A stretch of 64,000 bases of DNA, from the NCBI RefSeq assembly GCF_008727755.1, contig NZ_CP044231.1, forward strand, positions 3,038,001 through 3,102,000, written 5' to 3'. This stretch comes from Microbacterium caowuchunii. Lineage in GTDB: Bacteria; Actinomycetota; Actinomycetes; Actinomycetales; Microbacteriaceae. A program made the translations under genes and the position numbers. Positions 34,373 through 43,444 of the stretch are shown here, piece after piece; positions within the stretch are counted from its first letter, which is position 1; every line of letters begins with the position of its first letter. The notes beneath the pieces were generated by a model. The model made no database searches and was not told the DNA's origin. It saw only the letters and a program-made list of their open reading frames with translations.

Positions 34373-35257
34373 ATGCTGCACCTCGCAGGGGTGACCAAAA
34401 GCTTCGGCGACCGCCGTGTGCTCGACGACGTCGGCTTCACCGTCGCGGACGGCCGGCTGACCGGCTTCGTCGGCGGGAACGGCGCCGGCAAGACCACGAC
34501 GATGCGCATCGCCCTGGGCGTGCTGTCAGCGGATGCCGGGACCGTGGAGCTGAACGGATCACCCGTCACCTCGGAGGACCGGCGCCGCTTCGGCTACATG
34601 CCGGAGGAGCGCGGGCTCTACCCGAAGATGAAGGTCGGCGAGCAGATCGCGTACCTCGCCCGCCTGCACGGCTACGGGAAGGCCGAGGCGACCGCGAACG
34701 CGCACGCACTGCTCGAGCGGCTCGGTCTCGGCGAGCGTCTCGACGACACGGTCGAGACGCTGTCGCTCGGCAACCAGCAGCGCGCCCAGATCGCCGCAGC
34801 CCTGGTGCACGACCCCGAGGTCCTCATCCTCGACGAGCCGTTCTCCGGACTCGACCCGATGGCGGTCGACGTGGTCGCCGGGGTCCTGCAGGAACGCGCC
34901 GCCCAGGGTGCCGCGGTGCTCTTCTCCTCGCACCAGCTCGACGTCGTCGAGCGCCTGTGCGACGACCTCGTCATCATCGCCGGCGGAACCATCCGGGCCG
35001 CGGGCTCCCGTGCCGAGCTGCGCGAGCGCTACTCGACCCCCCGCTACGAGATCGTCACCTCCGGCGACCTCGGCTGGCTCCGTGACGAGCCGGGCGTCGA
35101 GGTCGTCGAGTTCGCCGGCGGCCACGCCCGGTTCGACGTGGCCGAGGTGGGCGTCGCCCACCGCGTCCTCCAGCACGCCGTCGCGTCCGGCGACGTGGAC
35201 AGCTTCACCCCGCAGCATCCCTCGCTCGCCCAGATCTTCCGGGAGGTCATCCGATGA
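34373..35257 (+). CDS. ABC exporter ATP-binding protein, NatA-like
   Basis: A 294-residue ATPase with Walker A GGNGAGKTT, FGYMPEERGLYP before the Q-loop region, signature LSLGNQQR, Walker B VLILDEPFSGLDP and switch FSSHQL. It ends with a C-terminal domain typical of NatA-type (DUF4162) exporters. It pairs with the permease encoded in overlap (ATGA at 35254). AGGAGGA precedes the ATG. Substrate could be sodium, a drug or a peptide; the adjacent two-component system suggests an inducible stress exporter. Confidence 0.92.
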   Translation: MLHLAGVTKSFGDRRVLDDVGFTVADGRLTGFVGGNGAGKTTTMRIALGVLSADAGTVELNGSPVTSEDRRRFGYMPEERGLYPKMKVGEQIAYLARLHGYGKAEATANAHALLERLGLGERLDDTVETLSLGNQQRAQIAAALVHDPEVLILDEPFSGLDPMAVDVVAGVLQERAAQGAAVLFSSHQLDVVERLCDDLVIIAGGTIRAAGSRAELRERYSTPRYEIVTSGDLGWLRDEPGVEVVEFAGGHARFDVAEVGVAHRVLQHAVASGDVDSFTPQHPSLAQIFREVIR

Positions 35258-36381
35258 ACACCCGCATCCCCGCCGCGCCCTCCACCGCGCAGAGCGTGTG
35301 GCTGGTCGCCGAACGCGAGATCGGCTCGCGTCTGCGCAGCAAGGCCTTCGTCGTCTCGACCATCATCCTGTTCGTCATCGCGCTCGCCGCGGTCGTCTGG
35401 GGCGGCTTCGCCGCCAACTCTGCGGGGGGCATCAAGGTCGCCGTCACGCCCGCGACCGCCTCGGTCGTGCAGGGCGTCGGCGGCCTGGAGGTCACGGATG
35501 CGGACTCCCCCGCCTCCGCCATCACCCTCGTGGAGGACGGCACGGTCAGTGCCGCGCTGATCCGCTCGGAGGACGTCCCCGGCGCGACCGCGCCCGCATC
35601 CCCCGCATTCGACTACACGATCGTGGCGAACGAGGACCTGCCCTCGGGGCTGATGTCGCTGCTCAGCCAGTCCCCGCCCGTGCACCTGCTGGATCCCTCG
35701 AGCACCGACTTCCTGCTGCGGTACTTCGTCGCCCTGGGCTTCGGCATCGTGTTCCTGCTCGCCGCCTCGACCTTCGGCGGCACGATCGCCCAGTCCGTGG
35801 TCGAGGAGAAGCAGACGCGCGTGGTGGAGCTGCTCATCTCCGCCGTCCCGGTGCGGGCACTGCTGGCCGGCAAGGTCATCGGCAACACCATCCTGGCCAT
35901 GGCGCAGATCCTCGTCCTGGCGGCGATCGCGGTCGTGGGCCTCACGGTGACGGGTCAGGACCTGGTACTCACCGGTCTCGGTCAGCCGCTCGTGTGGTTC
36001 GCGGTGTTCTTCCTGTTCGGGTTCATCCTGCTCGCCTCGCTGTTCGCCGCGGCCGGCGCGATGGTGTCGCGCCAGGAGGACATCGGCACGAGCACGGCGC
36101 CGCTGACGACGCTCATCATGCTCCCGTACTTCCTGGTGATCTTCTTCAACGACAACCCGCTCGTGCTGACGATCATGTCGTACGTGCCGTTCTCGGCCCC
36201 GGTCGGGATGCCGCTGCGCCTCTACCTCGGTGAGGCGATGTGGTGGGAGCCGCTGGTGTCGCTGGTGGTGCTGATCCTCACCTGTGCCGGCGCCATCCTC
36301 GTCGGCGCCCGGATCTACTCCCGCTCGCTGCTGCGGATGGGCGCCCGGGTGAAGCTCGCGGAGGCCCTCGCCCGGAACTGA
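35254..36381 (+). CDS. ABC exporter permease, NatB/ABC-2 type
   Basis: A 375-residue membrane protein of the ABC-2 class: one N-terminal helix (about 32-50), a long extracellular domain (51-155), then five or six membrane helices. EEKQTRVVELLISAVPVRALLAGKV (quoted in part, about 188-212) is the coupling region found in NatB proteins. The start overlaps the ATPase stop. Followed by a family 1 palindrome and the convergent GH15 gene. Confidence 0.9.
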   Translation: MNTRIPAAPSTAQSVWLVAEREIGSRLRSKAFVVSTIILFVIALAAVVWGGFAANSAGGIKVAVTPATASVVQGVGGLEVTDADSPASAITLVEDGTVSAALIRSEDVPGATAPASPAFDYTIVANEDLPSGLMSLLSQSPPVHLLDPSSTDFLLRYFVALGFGIVFLLAASTFGGTIAQSVVEEKQTRVVELLISAVPVRALLAGKVIGNTILAMAQILVLAAIAVVGLTVTGQDLVLTGLGQPLVWFAVFFLFGFILLASLFAAAGAMVSRQEDIGTSTAPLTTLIMLPYFLVIFFNDNPLVLTIMSYVPFSAPVGMPLRLYLGEAMWWEPLVSLVVLILTCAGAILVGARIYSRSLLRMGARVKLAEALARN

Positions 36382-36405
36382 CCGCCGCGGCGGGCCACCC
36401 TCCAC

Positions 36406-36478
36406 CCGCGAGACTGCAGCGCAACCACGAGACGGACCTCGCCAGGGTCCATCTCGTGGCGTGCGTGCAGTCTCGCGG
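36406..36478. repeat. Dispersed palindromic repeat, family 1, copy 3
   Basis: A 73-base element with 13-base outer arms CCGCGAGACTGCA / TGCAGTCTCGCGG and an inner CCACGAGA / TCTCGTGG pair. It sits exactly between the convergent stops of the ABC permease and the GH15 gene, where it would also serve as a two-way terminator. Confidence 0.9.
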
Positions 36479-36488
36479 AGAAGCGGGG

Positions 36489-38288
36489 TCAGACCCGGCG
36501 ACGGTGCGCGGCGCGTCCGCCGTGGCCGCCCAGGGCGTCCGCCGCCCGCACCAGCGCGAGATGCGACAGCGCTTGCGGGGTGTTGCCCGCCTGCCGGGCG
36601 TTCGCCACGTCGTACTCCTCGGACAGCAGGCCCACGTCGTTGCGGGTGGCGCAGACGCGGTCCATGAGGGCGTGCGCGTCCGCCGGCCGCCCCGAGCACG
36701 CCAGCTGCTCCACGAGCCAGAACGTGCACGCCAGGAACGGATGCTCCGCACCGGCCAGACCGTCGATCCCCGACTCCGTGCGGTACCGCGCCACGAGGCC
36801 CGTCGTCATCAGGGTCCGCTCGATCTCCGCGACCGTCGCCAGCATCCGCGGGTCGTCGTATCCGCAGAACCCCACCTGGGCGAGCAGGAGCAGGGAAGCG
36901 TCGACCTCCCGCGATCCGTAGTGCTGCGTGAAGTAGCCGCCCTCCGGGTCCACCCCGCGGGTGTCGATCTCGTCCCGCAGCCGGTCCCGCAGCATCCGCC
37001 ACCGCTCCACCGGTCCGTCGAGCCCGAACTCCTCGGCCGCTCGCACGCCCCGGTCGAACGCCGCCCACATCATCGCCCGGGACTGCGTGAACATCTGCAG
37101 GTCGCCGCGGATCTCCCAGATGCCGTTGTCGGCCCGCTCGATGTTCCCCTCGACCCCCTCCAGCAGGACCCGCTGCAACGACCAGCTGAACGAGTCCCCG
37201 GGGAGCCCGGCGATGCGTGAAGCCTCCAGCGCCACCATCACCTCCCCCACGACGTCGGCCTGGTACTGCCCGACTGCGCCGTTGCCGATCCGGACCGGTG
37301 CCGCACCCTGGTATCCCGGCAGGCTGCGGATGACCCGCTCGTCGAGGTCCCGCTCCCCGGCGATCCCGTACATGATCTGCATCTGCGCCGGGTCACCGGC
37401 GAGCGCCCGGAGCAGCCACTGCCGCCAGCGCTCCGCGACGCCCAGGAAGCCGTGCGACACGAGGATCTCCAGGGTGAGTGCGGCATCCCGCAACCACACG
37501 TAGCGGTAGTCCCAGTTCCGCGCGCCGCCGAACTGCTCCGGGAGCGAGGTGGTCACCGCCGCCACGATCCCGCCGGTCTCCTCGTGCGTGAGCGCCCGCA
37601 GCACCAGCAGCGAGCGCACGACCTCCTCGCGCCGTGGCCCGGAGTGGTCGATGTCGGCCGCCCAGTCCATCCACCAGGCCCGGGTCTCCGCGAGCGCGGC
37701 ATCGACGTCGCACGGCTCCGGGACGGGCGCGTAGGACGGGAACCAGGTGGCGACCAGGTCGACGTGCGCGCCGGCGGCCACCGTGACCCGGCCCCGGTGC
37801 GCGTGCCCGTGGGGGCCGAGCTGCACCCCGCGGACGACGAGTGCATCCGGACCGGCGGCCGCGAGGAGCGCCGGTCCGGTCTCGTCGCCGATCTGCCGCA
37901 TCCACGGCAGAGCGCGGGCGTAGTCGAACCGGACGCGCAGGTGGGTCGTGAACTCCACCTCCCCGGACACCCCGATGATCCGGCGCACGAGATCCACCCG
38001 GCCCCCGTCCATCGGCAGCACGTCGTGCACCTCGGCGATACCCGAGGCCGTCTCCCAGCGCGTCACGAGCACGAAGGTGTCGCCGTCGTATCGCCGGGTG
38101 ACGCGGGCGGTCCGATCACGGGGGCGGAGGTGCCACGACCCCTGCTCGGTGTCGCCGAGGAGGGCGCCGAAGACGGAGGCGGAGTCGAAGCGCGGCGCGC
38201 AGAACCAGTCCACGCTGCCGTCCCGGGACACGAGCGCGGCGGTGCGGCAGTTGCTGAGGATCGCGTAGTCCTCGATGGCGTGGCTCAC
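36489..38288 (-). CDS. Glycoside hydrolase family 15 (glucoamylase/trehalase type)
   Basis: A 599-residue protein with the N-terminal beta-sandwich (1-220) and (alpha/alpha)6 catalytic barrel of GH15. Motifs: SRDGSVDWFCAPRFDS, NWDYRYVWLRDAALT (259-272), NGIWEIRG with the likely general acid E392, and LLSEEYD with the likely base E557/E558. No signal peptide, so it acts in the cytoplasm; actinobacterial members of this type include trehalases and glucosidases. Start GTG 38288 is the only reasonable in-frame start. Divergent from a glucose-6-phosphate dehydrogenase gene, 75 bases away. Confidence 0.9.
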   Translation of the reverse strand: MSHAIEDYAILSNCRTAALVSRDGSVDWFCAPRFDSASVFGALLGDTEQGSWHLRPRDRTARVTRRYDGDTFVLVTRWETASGIAEVHDVLPMDGGRVDLVRRIIGVSGEVEFTTHLRVRFDYARALPWMRQIGDETGPALLAAAGPDALVVRGVQLGPHGHAHRGRVTVAAGAHVDLVATWFPSYAPVPEPCDVDAALAETRAWWMDWAADIDHSGPRREEVVRSLLVLRALTHEETGGIVAAVTTSLPEQFGGARNWDYRYVWLRDAALTLEILVSHGFLGVAERWRQWLLRALAGDPAQMQIMYGIAGERDLDERVIRSLPGYQGAAPVRIGNGAVGQYQADVVGEVMVALEASRIAGLPGDSFSWSLQRVLLEGVEGNIERADNGIWEIRGDLQMFTQSRAMMWAAFDRGVRAAEEFGLDGPVERWRMLRDRLRDEIDTRGVDPEGGYFTQHYGSREVDASLLLLAQVGFCGYDDPRMLATVAEIERTLMTTGLVARYRTESGIDGLAGAEHPFLACTFWLVEQLACSGRPADAHALMDRVCATRNDVGLLSEEYDVANARQAGNTPQALSHLALVRAADALGGHGGRAAHRRRV

Positions 38289-38363
38289 GGTCCGATCATG
38301 CCCTGATGTCAACCCTCCCCGCCGTAGGCGACGACGGGAACCGACGGCACTAACGTGGCTGCG

Positions 38364-39731
38364 ATGACGGACGACACCACCCTCGTGATCTTCGGCGGGA
38401 CGGGCGATCTCGCGGCACGGCTCCTCCTGCCCGCCTTGGCCGAGCTGGTGGATCGCGAGCCGGCGCGATCGGTGCGCCTGATCGGGGCCGGCCGGGGAGA
38501 GTTGACCGACGCCGCCTGGCGCGCGCAGGTGCGCAAGGCTTTCGGCGACGAGCGGTCGGATGCCGTCTCCGCCATGGCGAAGTCGACCGTGTACCGGCAG
38601 ACGGACCCGACCGTGGGCACCGACGTCACGCGTCTGCTCGGGGAGATCGACGGGCGGACCGTCCTCTACTTCGCCGTCCCGCCGCAGGTGACCCAGCGCG
38701 CGTGCGAGCAGCTCACCCCGGAGGACCTCGGCGACGACACCCTGCTGGTCCTCGAGAAGCCGTTCGGGACGGATGCCGCGAGCGCCGCCGAGCTCAACGC
38801 GGTGCTGCGCTCCCTCGTCCCGGAGGAGCGCATCTTCCGGGTCGATCACTTCCTGGGACAGTCCACGGTGCTGAACATCCTGGGTCTGCGATTCGCGAAC
38901 CGGCTGTTCGAGCCGATCTGGTCGGCCGATCACATCGAATCCATCGTCATCCGCTACGACGAGTCGCTCGCGCTCGAGGACCGCGCGGGGTACTACGACG
39001 CCACCGGCGCACTCGTCGACATGATCCAGAGCCACCTGCTGCAGGTCATGGCGGTCGTCGCGATGGAGGCGCCCGCCACGCTCGACGAGACGGATCTGCG
39101 CGACGCCACGGCGGCGGTCCTGCGGGCCACCGCCCTCTGGGACGACAACGCCGTGCGCTCCGCCCGGCGGGCCCGCTACACGGCGGGGCGGATCAACGGC
39201 GAGGAGGTGCCCGCCTACACGGACGAGCCGGGCGTCGATCCGTCGCGGCGCACCGAGACACTCGCCGAGGCGACCTTCGAGGTCCGCACGGCACGGTGGT
39301 CCGGCGTGCCCATCACCCTCCGCTCGGGCAAGGCGATCGGCCGGCCCTGCAGGGAGATCGTGCTCACCTTCCGCCCCGTGCGCCACCTTCCGGCCGGGTT
39401 CACCGGCGCCGCGCCGGGCTCCCGCCTGCGCTTCTCCCTCGGCCCCGATGCGATGAGCCTCGAGCTCAACGTCAACGGCGGGGAGGATCCCTTCGCGCTG
39501 GAGCGCCGGTCGGTGGAGGCGTCGCTGGGCGCCGGCTCGCTGCGCGCCTATGCCGAGGTGCTCGCCGGCATCCTCGACGGGGACGCCGCCCTGTCCGTGC
39601 GCGGCGACGCGGCGGAGCAGTGCTGGCGCATCGTGCAGCCGGTCCTGGACACGTGGCGGCGCGGCGACGTCCCCCTGGACGAGTACGCCGCAGGCTCCGA
39701 CGGCCCGGAGGGATGGCCCGAGCTGCCCTGA
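38364..39731 (+). CDS. zwf: Glucose-6-phosphate dehydrogenase
   Basis: A 455-residue NADP-dependent dehydrogenase at the entry to the oxidative pentose phosphate pathway. Seen: cofactor loop FGGTGDLAAR (10-19), EKPFG (131-135), substrate motif RVDHFLGQ (159-166) and GALVDMIQSHLLQ with the catalytic His. It is shorter than the usual 490-515 residues and lacks neighbours such as tal, tkt or opcA, so it may be a second, divergent copy; the divergent GH15 gene suggests use of released glucose. ATG 38364 follows TAACGT by 7 bases. Confidence 0.88.
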   Translation: MTDDTTLVIFGGTGDLAARLLLPALAELVDREPARSVRLIGAGRGELTDAAWRAQVRKAFGDERSDAVSAMAKSTVYRQTDPTVGTDVTRLLGEIDGRTVLYFAVPPQVTQRACEQLTPEDLGDDTLLVLEKPFGTDAASAAELNAVLRSLVPEERIFRVDHFLGQSTVLNILGLRFANRLFEPIWSADHIESIVIRYDESLALEDRAGYYDATGALVDMIQSHLLQVMAVVAMEAPATLDETDLRDATAAVLRATALWDDNAVRSARRARYTAGRINGEEVPAYTDEPGVDPSRRTETLAEATFEVRTARWSGVPITLRSGKAIGRPCREIVLTFRPVRHLPAGFTGAAPGSRLRFSLGPDAMSLELNVNGGEDPFALERRSVEASLGAGSLRAYAEVLAGILDGDAALSVRGDAAEQCWRIVQPVLDTWRRGDVPLDEYAAGSDGPEGWPELP

Positions 39732-39759
39732 GCGGATCGCCGCGGGAGCTGCCGGCCGA

Positions 39760-40143
39760 TCAGGTCTGCAGCACGGCCAGGATGTTGCCCGCGGGATCCC
39801 GGAACCAGGCGATGTCCGGACCGTGGCCTGCGCCGCGCACGATCCCGCGCTCGTCGGAGCGGAACTCGCTGTCCGGGTAGATCTTGGTCTCCACGCCGCG
39901 CGCCCGCAGGTCGTCGACGGCGTCGTCGATGTCGAGCACCGGGAAGTTGAGCACGGTGTACTCGGCCGGGACGTGCCCGGGCTTCTCGTACACCAGCACC
40001 CGCGCCCCGGACCCGAGCACGAGCTCGAGGAACCCCATGGGGTTGTCGGTGGTCTCCATGCCGAGGACGTCGCCGTAGAACGTCCGCGCCGCGGCGGTGT
40101 CGTCGACGCTGAACCCGCTGAATGCGGCGGTGGCAGTGAACAC
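39760..40143 (-). CDS. VOC-family protein (glyoxalase/bleomycin-resistance fold)
   Basis: A 127-residue single VOC-domain pair: FSGFSVDDTAAARTFYGDVLG at the start (quoted in part) and WFRDPAGNILAVLQT at the end, the usual metal-site ends of this fold. The role cannot be assigned; dioxygenase, isomerase and resistance proteins share the fold. Start GTG 40143 has GAGGAGGG 4-6 bases upstream; an ATG 33 bases further upstream is less well placed. Confidence 0.82.
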   Translation of the reverse strand: MFTATAAFSGFSVDDTAAARTFYGDVLGMETTDNPMGFLELVLGSGARVLVYEKPGHVPAEYTVLNFPVLDIDDAVDDLRARGVETKIYPDSEFRSDERGIVRGAGHGPDIAWFRDPAGNILAVLQT

Positions 40144-40216
40144 GGAGCCCTCCTCGGGTCGATTGCGTCTCAGCATCCTCGCCCGTGCTGCGGATGTCGA
40201 GGGCTTGTCCCCGCCG

Positions 40217-40684
40217 CTACCGCTCGACCAGCACGCCGTCGGCGTCGGCCCACACGTGCTTGCCCGGGGTGAACACCACCCCGGCGATCTCGACCGGGAC
40301 GTCGACCTCGCCGACGCCCGCCTTCGCGCTCGTGCGCGGGTTGGATCCGAGCGCCTTGACGCCGATCGGCAGCCCGCCGATCGCGACGCGGTCCCGCACC
40401 GCCCCGTGCACGATGATCCCCGCCCACCCGTTGCGCACGGCCGAGCCGGCGATCACGTCGCCGACGAGGGCGGAGGCGAGCGACCCGCCGCCGTCGACGA
40501 CCAGGACCGCCCCCTCGCCAGGGGTGGCGAGGGTCGCCTTCACCAGCGCGTTGTCGCGATGGCAGCGGATCGTGCGCACCGGCCCGTGGAACGCGACGTG
40601 CCCGCCGACGTCGTGCATCTGCAGGGCGAGCGAGTCGAGCTCGTCGCCGCGTTCGTCGTAGAGATCAGCGGTCGCGAGGGGCAT
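40217..40684 (-). CDS. rraA: RraA-family protein (RNase E activity regulator-like)
   Basis: A 155-residue RraA homologue: ATADLYDER, ATPGEGAVLVVDGGGS, SALVGDVIA, NGWAGIIVHGAVRD and a C-terminal FTPGKHVWADADGVLV. In E. coli RraA inhibits RNase E; many homologues instead have oxaloacetate decarboxylase or HMG/CHA aldolase activity. The Arg-Asp pair (VRD) is retained, so a small lyase activity is possible. ATG 40684 is 6 bases after TACCGT (leaderless type). Confidence 0.85.
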   Translation of the reverse strand: MPLATADLYDERGDELDSLALQMHDVGGHVAFHGPVRTIRCHRDNALVKATLATPGEGAVLVVDGGGSLASALVGDVIAGSAVRNGWAGIIVHGAVRDRVAIGGLPIGVKALGSNPRTSAKAGVGEVDVPVEIAGVVFTPGKHVWADADGVLVER

Positions 40685-40855
40685 ACGCCCACGGTAGGCG
40701 ACGGTCCCGTGCCGACGGCGGACCGGATGCCGGGAAGAACCGGCGGATTTCGCGGACGGAGAAGACATTCGGGAAGATGGGCCACGTGCATGCTGTTGCA
40801 TGAAAGCGGGCCGACGACGTCCCCGAATCCCCACACCAGCCTTCGGAGGCATTTC

Positions 40856-41440
40856 ATGACCCCTGTTTCTTCCCGCACCGCCATCACCGACCGGCCCGTC
40901 CTCGACGTGTTCGCCGAGCGCTGGAGCACGCGGATCTTCGACGCATCCGCTCCGCTGGACGAGGACGCGTTCGGGAGCGCGCTGGAGGCCGCCCGCTGGG
41001 CGCCGTCGGCCAGCAACACCCAGCCGTGGCGCGCCGTCGTCGCGCGTCGTGGCACGGCCGAGCACCAGCGCATCATGGATGCCCTGATGGGCTTCAACCA
41101 GGAGTGGGCGGGTTCCGCCTCCGCTCTCGTCGCCTTCGTCGCCGAGATCGCCCGGGAGGACGGCGAGCCCATGCCGTGGGCCGTCTACGACACCGGGCAG
41201 GCCGCCGCGTACTTCACCATCCAGGCGCACGCCGGGGGCCTGGCCACGCACCAGATGGGCGGCTTCCACCGCGACCAGGTCGCCGCGGCGTTCGACATCG
41301 ACCCGCGCTTCGAGGTCATCTCGGTGGTCGCGGTCGGCGTGCTGGGCGACCCGGCCGACGTGTCCGAGAAGATCCGGGAGCGCGAGAACGCGCCCCGCAC
41401 CCGCCGCCCCATCGCGGAAACCCTGATCGCCGACGCCTGA
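40856..41440 (+). CDS. Nitroreductase-family FMN oxidoreductase
   Basis: A 194-residue FMN-dependent reductase: RWSTRIFDASAPLDED, RWAPSASNTQPWR (FMN phosphate binding) and GLATHQMGGFH are typical. It would reduce nitroaromatics, quinones or a similar substrate with NAD(P)H. GGAGG stands 7 bases before the ATG. Upstream DNA to the divergent rraA gene (40685-40855) holds the promoters of both; no clear operator. Confidence 0.9.
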   Translation: MTPVSSRTAITDRPVLDVFAERWSTRIFDASAPLDEDAFGSALEAARWAPSASNTQPWRAVVARRGTAEHQRIMDALMGFNQEWAGSASALVAFVAEIAREDGEPMPWAVYDTGQAAAYFTIQAHAGGLATHQMGGFHRDQVAAAFDIDPRFEVISVVAVGVLGDPADVSEKIRERENAPRTRRPIAETLIADA

Positions 41441-41472
41441 TCGCCGGCCGGCCTAGGGGTCGCGCCGCAGGT

Positions 41473-41554
41473 GCACAACGGCGGGGATCTTCGTTGACAC
41501 GCCGGGGCGGATGCCTCCGGCCCGGCGTGCCGGCAGGGATCCCCGCCGTTGTGC
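41473..41554. repeat. Palindromic repeat, family 2, copy B
   Basis: An 82-base element with perfect 17-base outer arms GCACAACGGCGGGGATC / GATCCCCGCCGTTGTGC and an inner CACGCCGG / CCGGCGTG stem. Same length and outer arms as the copy at 34167, with a different inner part. It follows the nitroreductase stop by 32 bases. Confidence 0.9.
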
Positions 41555-41645
41555 TCGGCGCGCCGGGATCCCGCGCACCTTAGATCGCCGGGCCGGACTT
41601 CGCCAGCCCGCGCCTGCGGGGCGCGACGCGTGACTATCGTGAAGC

Positions 41646-42743
41646 ATGACACCGAGCATCGTGGCGATCGGGACCGCCGTTCCCGCCACCCGACTCACGC
41701 AGGACGAGATCCGCGAGGTGTTCGCCGCCCAACCCGGTGTCGACCGCCTGACGAAGCGGCTGATCCACGCCGCCTTCGACGCATCCGCCATCGAGACCCG
41801 GCACACCGTGCTCAGCGATCTCGCGCCGGGCGGACGCTCCGACCCGGAGGCGCTCGAGGTGCGCCGGGACGGCCTGCTGCTCTCCCCGTCCACCGCCCGC
41901 CGCAACGATGAGTTCCGGCGCCTGGCGCCCGCGCTGTTCGCGGACGCCGCGCGCCGCGCACTCGCGGACGCGGCGCTCGAACCCGACGCGGTGACCCATC
42001 TCGTCACGGTCTCGTGCACCGGGCTGTACGCCCCGGGACCGGATGTGGGCCTCGTGCGCGAGCTCGGCCTGGACCCGGGGGTGGAGCGCTATCACCTCGG
42101 CTTCGTCGGCTGCGCGGCGGCCATGCCCGCTCTCCGCGCCGCGCACCGCATCGCCACCGCGCGCCCGGGCGCGGTGGTCCTGGTGGTCTGCACGGAGCTG
42201 TGCTCGCTGCACCTGCGCGCCTCGTCCGACCCGCAGCAGATCGTCGCGGCATCCGTCTTCGCCGACGGCGCGTCCGCGGCGATCGTCACCTCCGACGACC
42301 GCTTCGCCGGGGGCACCCGCCTCGAGTTCGGCGAGTTCGCCACCGCGCTGACGGCGGACGGGGACGAGGAGATGGCCTGGGTCATCGGCGACGAGGGGTT
42401 CGAGATGACGCTGTCGGCCGAAGTGCCCCGGATCGTGGGCCGCGAGGTGCGGGGCGCCGCCGCCGCCATCCAGGACTGCGAGGTGTGGGCCGTTCATCCC
42501 GGCGGACGGAGCGTGCTCGACCGGGTGGCTGCCGGGCTCGACCTCTCCGAGGAGCAGATGACGCCCTCCCGGCGCATCCTGCGGGAGTACGGCAACATGT
42601 CCAGCGCCACCATCCTCTTCATCCTCCGCGAGATCCTGCACGACGCCTCGGCCGGCGAGACCTCCGTCGGCGCGCTCGCCTTCGGTCCCGGCCTGACGGT
42701 GGAGACGGCCCGTCTCTCCCGTCGCGCGCCCGCCACGGCATGA
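41646..42743 (+). CDS. Type III polyketide synthase (chalcone/stilbene-synthase family)
   Basis: A 365-residue ketosynthase with the complete triad: C156 (GFVGCAAAMPAL), H284 (WAVHPGGRSVLD) and N317 (YGNMSSATIL). It should extend a fatty acyl starter with malonyl- or methylmalonyl-CoA and cyclise it to an alkylresorcinol or alkylpyrone. The following genes for a methyltransferase and an FAD monooxygenase and the convergent UbiA gene match the gene set of alkyl-O-dihydrogeranyl-methoxyhydroquinone clusters (AgqA-D). ATG 41646 follows TATCGT by 5 bases; the 3' end overlaps the next gene (ATGA). Confidence 0.92.
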   Translation: MTPSIVAIGTAVPATRLTQDEIREVFAAQPGVDRLTKRLIHAAFDASAIETRHTVLSDLAPGGRSDPEALEVRRDGLLLSPSTARRNDEFRRLAPALFADAARRALADAALEPDAVTHLVTVSCTGLYAPGPDVGLVRELGLDPGVERYHLGFVGCAAAMPALRAAHRIATARPGAVVLVVCTELCSLHLRASSDPQQIVAASVFADGASAAIVTSDDRFAGGTRLEFGEFATALTADGDEEMAWVIGDEGFEMTLSAEVPRIVGREVRGAAAAIQDCEVWAVHPGGRSVLDRVAAGLDLSEEQMTPSRRILREYGNMSSATILFILREILHDASAGETSVGALAFGPGLTVETARLSRRAPATA

Positions 42744-43444
42744 GCCTGCGCGAACGTGACCGCGCACTGCGGGAGCTCATGGACGATCCGGACGCCGACC
42801 AGCGGCGCCTCGCGGCGACGCTGGAGCGGTTCGGCACCGTGAACCGCCTCATCTCCGGCTGGGGGCGCGTGTACCGGCGCTGGGCGCGGCCTCATCTGAG
42901 CGGGCTCGGACGACCCGCCCGCATCCTGGACCTCGGATGCGGCGGCGGCGACGTGCTCGCCCGCCTCGTCACCCTCGCGACCGCCGACGGCATCCCGGTC
43001 GAGGGGCTCGGCGTGGATCCCGATCCGCGCGCCATCGCCGTCGCCGCCGGCCGGGCACGGCGCAGCCCGCACATCACGGTGCGCTGCACGGACTCCGGCA
43101 CGCTGCGTGCCGAGGGCGAGCGGTTCGACCTCGTCGTCTCGAACCACGTGCTGCACCACCTCGACGACGGTGAGCTCCACCGGTTCGCGGACGATTCCAA
43201 GGCGCTCTCGCGAGGCCTGGTCCTGCACGGCGACATCGAGCGCGGCCGCACCGCGTACGGACTCTACGCACTGGGGATCACCCCCCTCGCCCCGGGCACG
43301 TTCCTGCGCACCGACGGGCTGCGGTCCATCCGGCGCAGCTACCGGACGGGCGAGCTCGACGCCGCGCTGCGCCCGACGGGGAGCTGGTCGGTCCGCCGCC
43401 CCGCACCGTTCCGGCTGCTCGCCGTGGGACACGGGCATGGCTGA
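42740..43444 (+). CDS. Class I SAM-dependent methyltransferase of the PKS cluster
   Basis: A 234-residue methyltransferase: SAM motif I ILDLGCGGGDVLARL, acidic residue GVDPDPRAIA, and VVSNHVLHHLDD (motif post-II). Its start overlaps the PKS stop and its end overlaps the FAD gene by 8 bases. By analogy with AgqD it would O-methylate the resorcinol or hydroquinone ring. Similar proteins are also near UbiE-type C-methylases, so the site of methylation is inference. Confidence 0.88.
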   Translation: MSLRERDRALRELMDDPDADQRRLAATLERFGTVNRLISGWGRVYRRWARPHLSGLGRPARILDLGCGGGDVLARLVTLATADGIPVEGLGVDPDPRAIAVAAGRARRSPHITVRCTDSGTLRAEGERFDLVVSNHVLHHLDDGELHRFADDSKALSRGLVLHGDIERGRTAYGLYALGITPLAPGTFLRTDGLRSIRRSYRTGELDAALRPTGSWSVRRPAPFRLLAVGHGHG

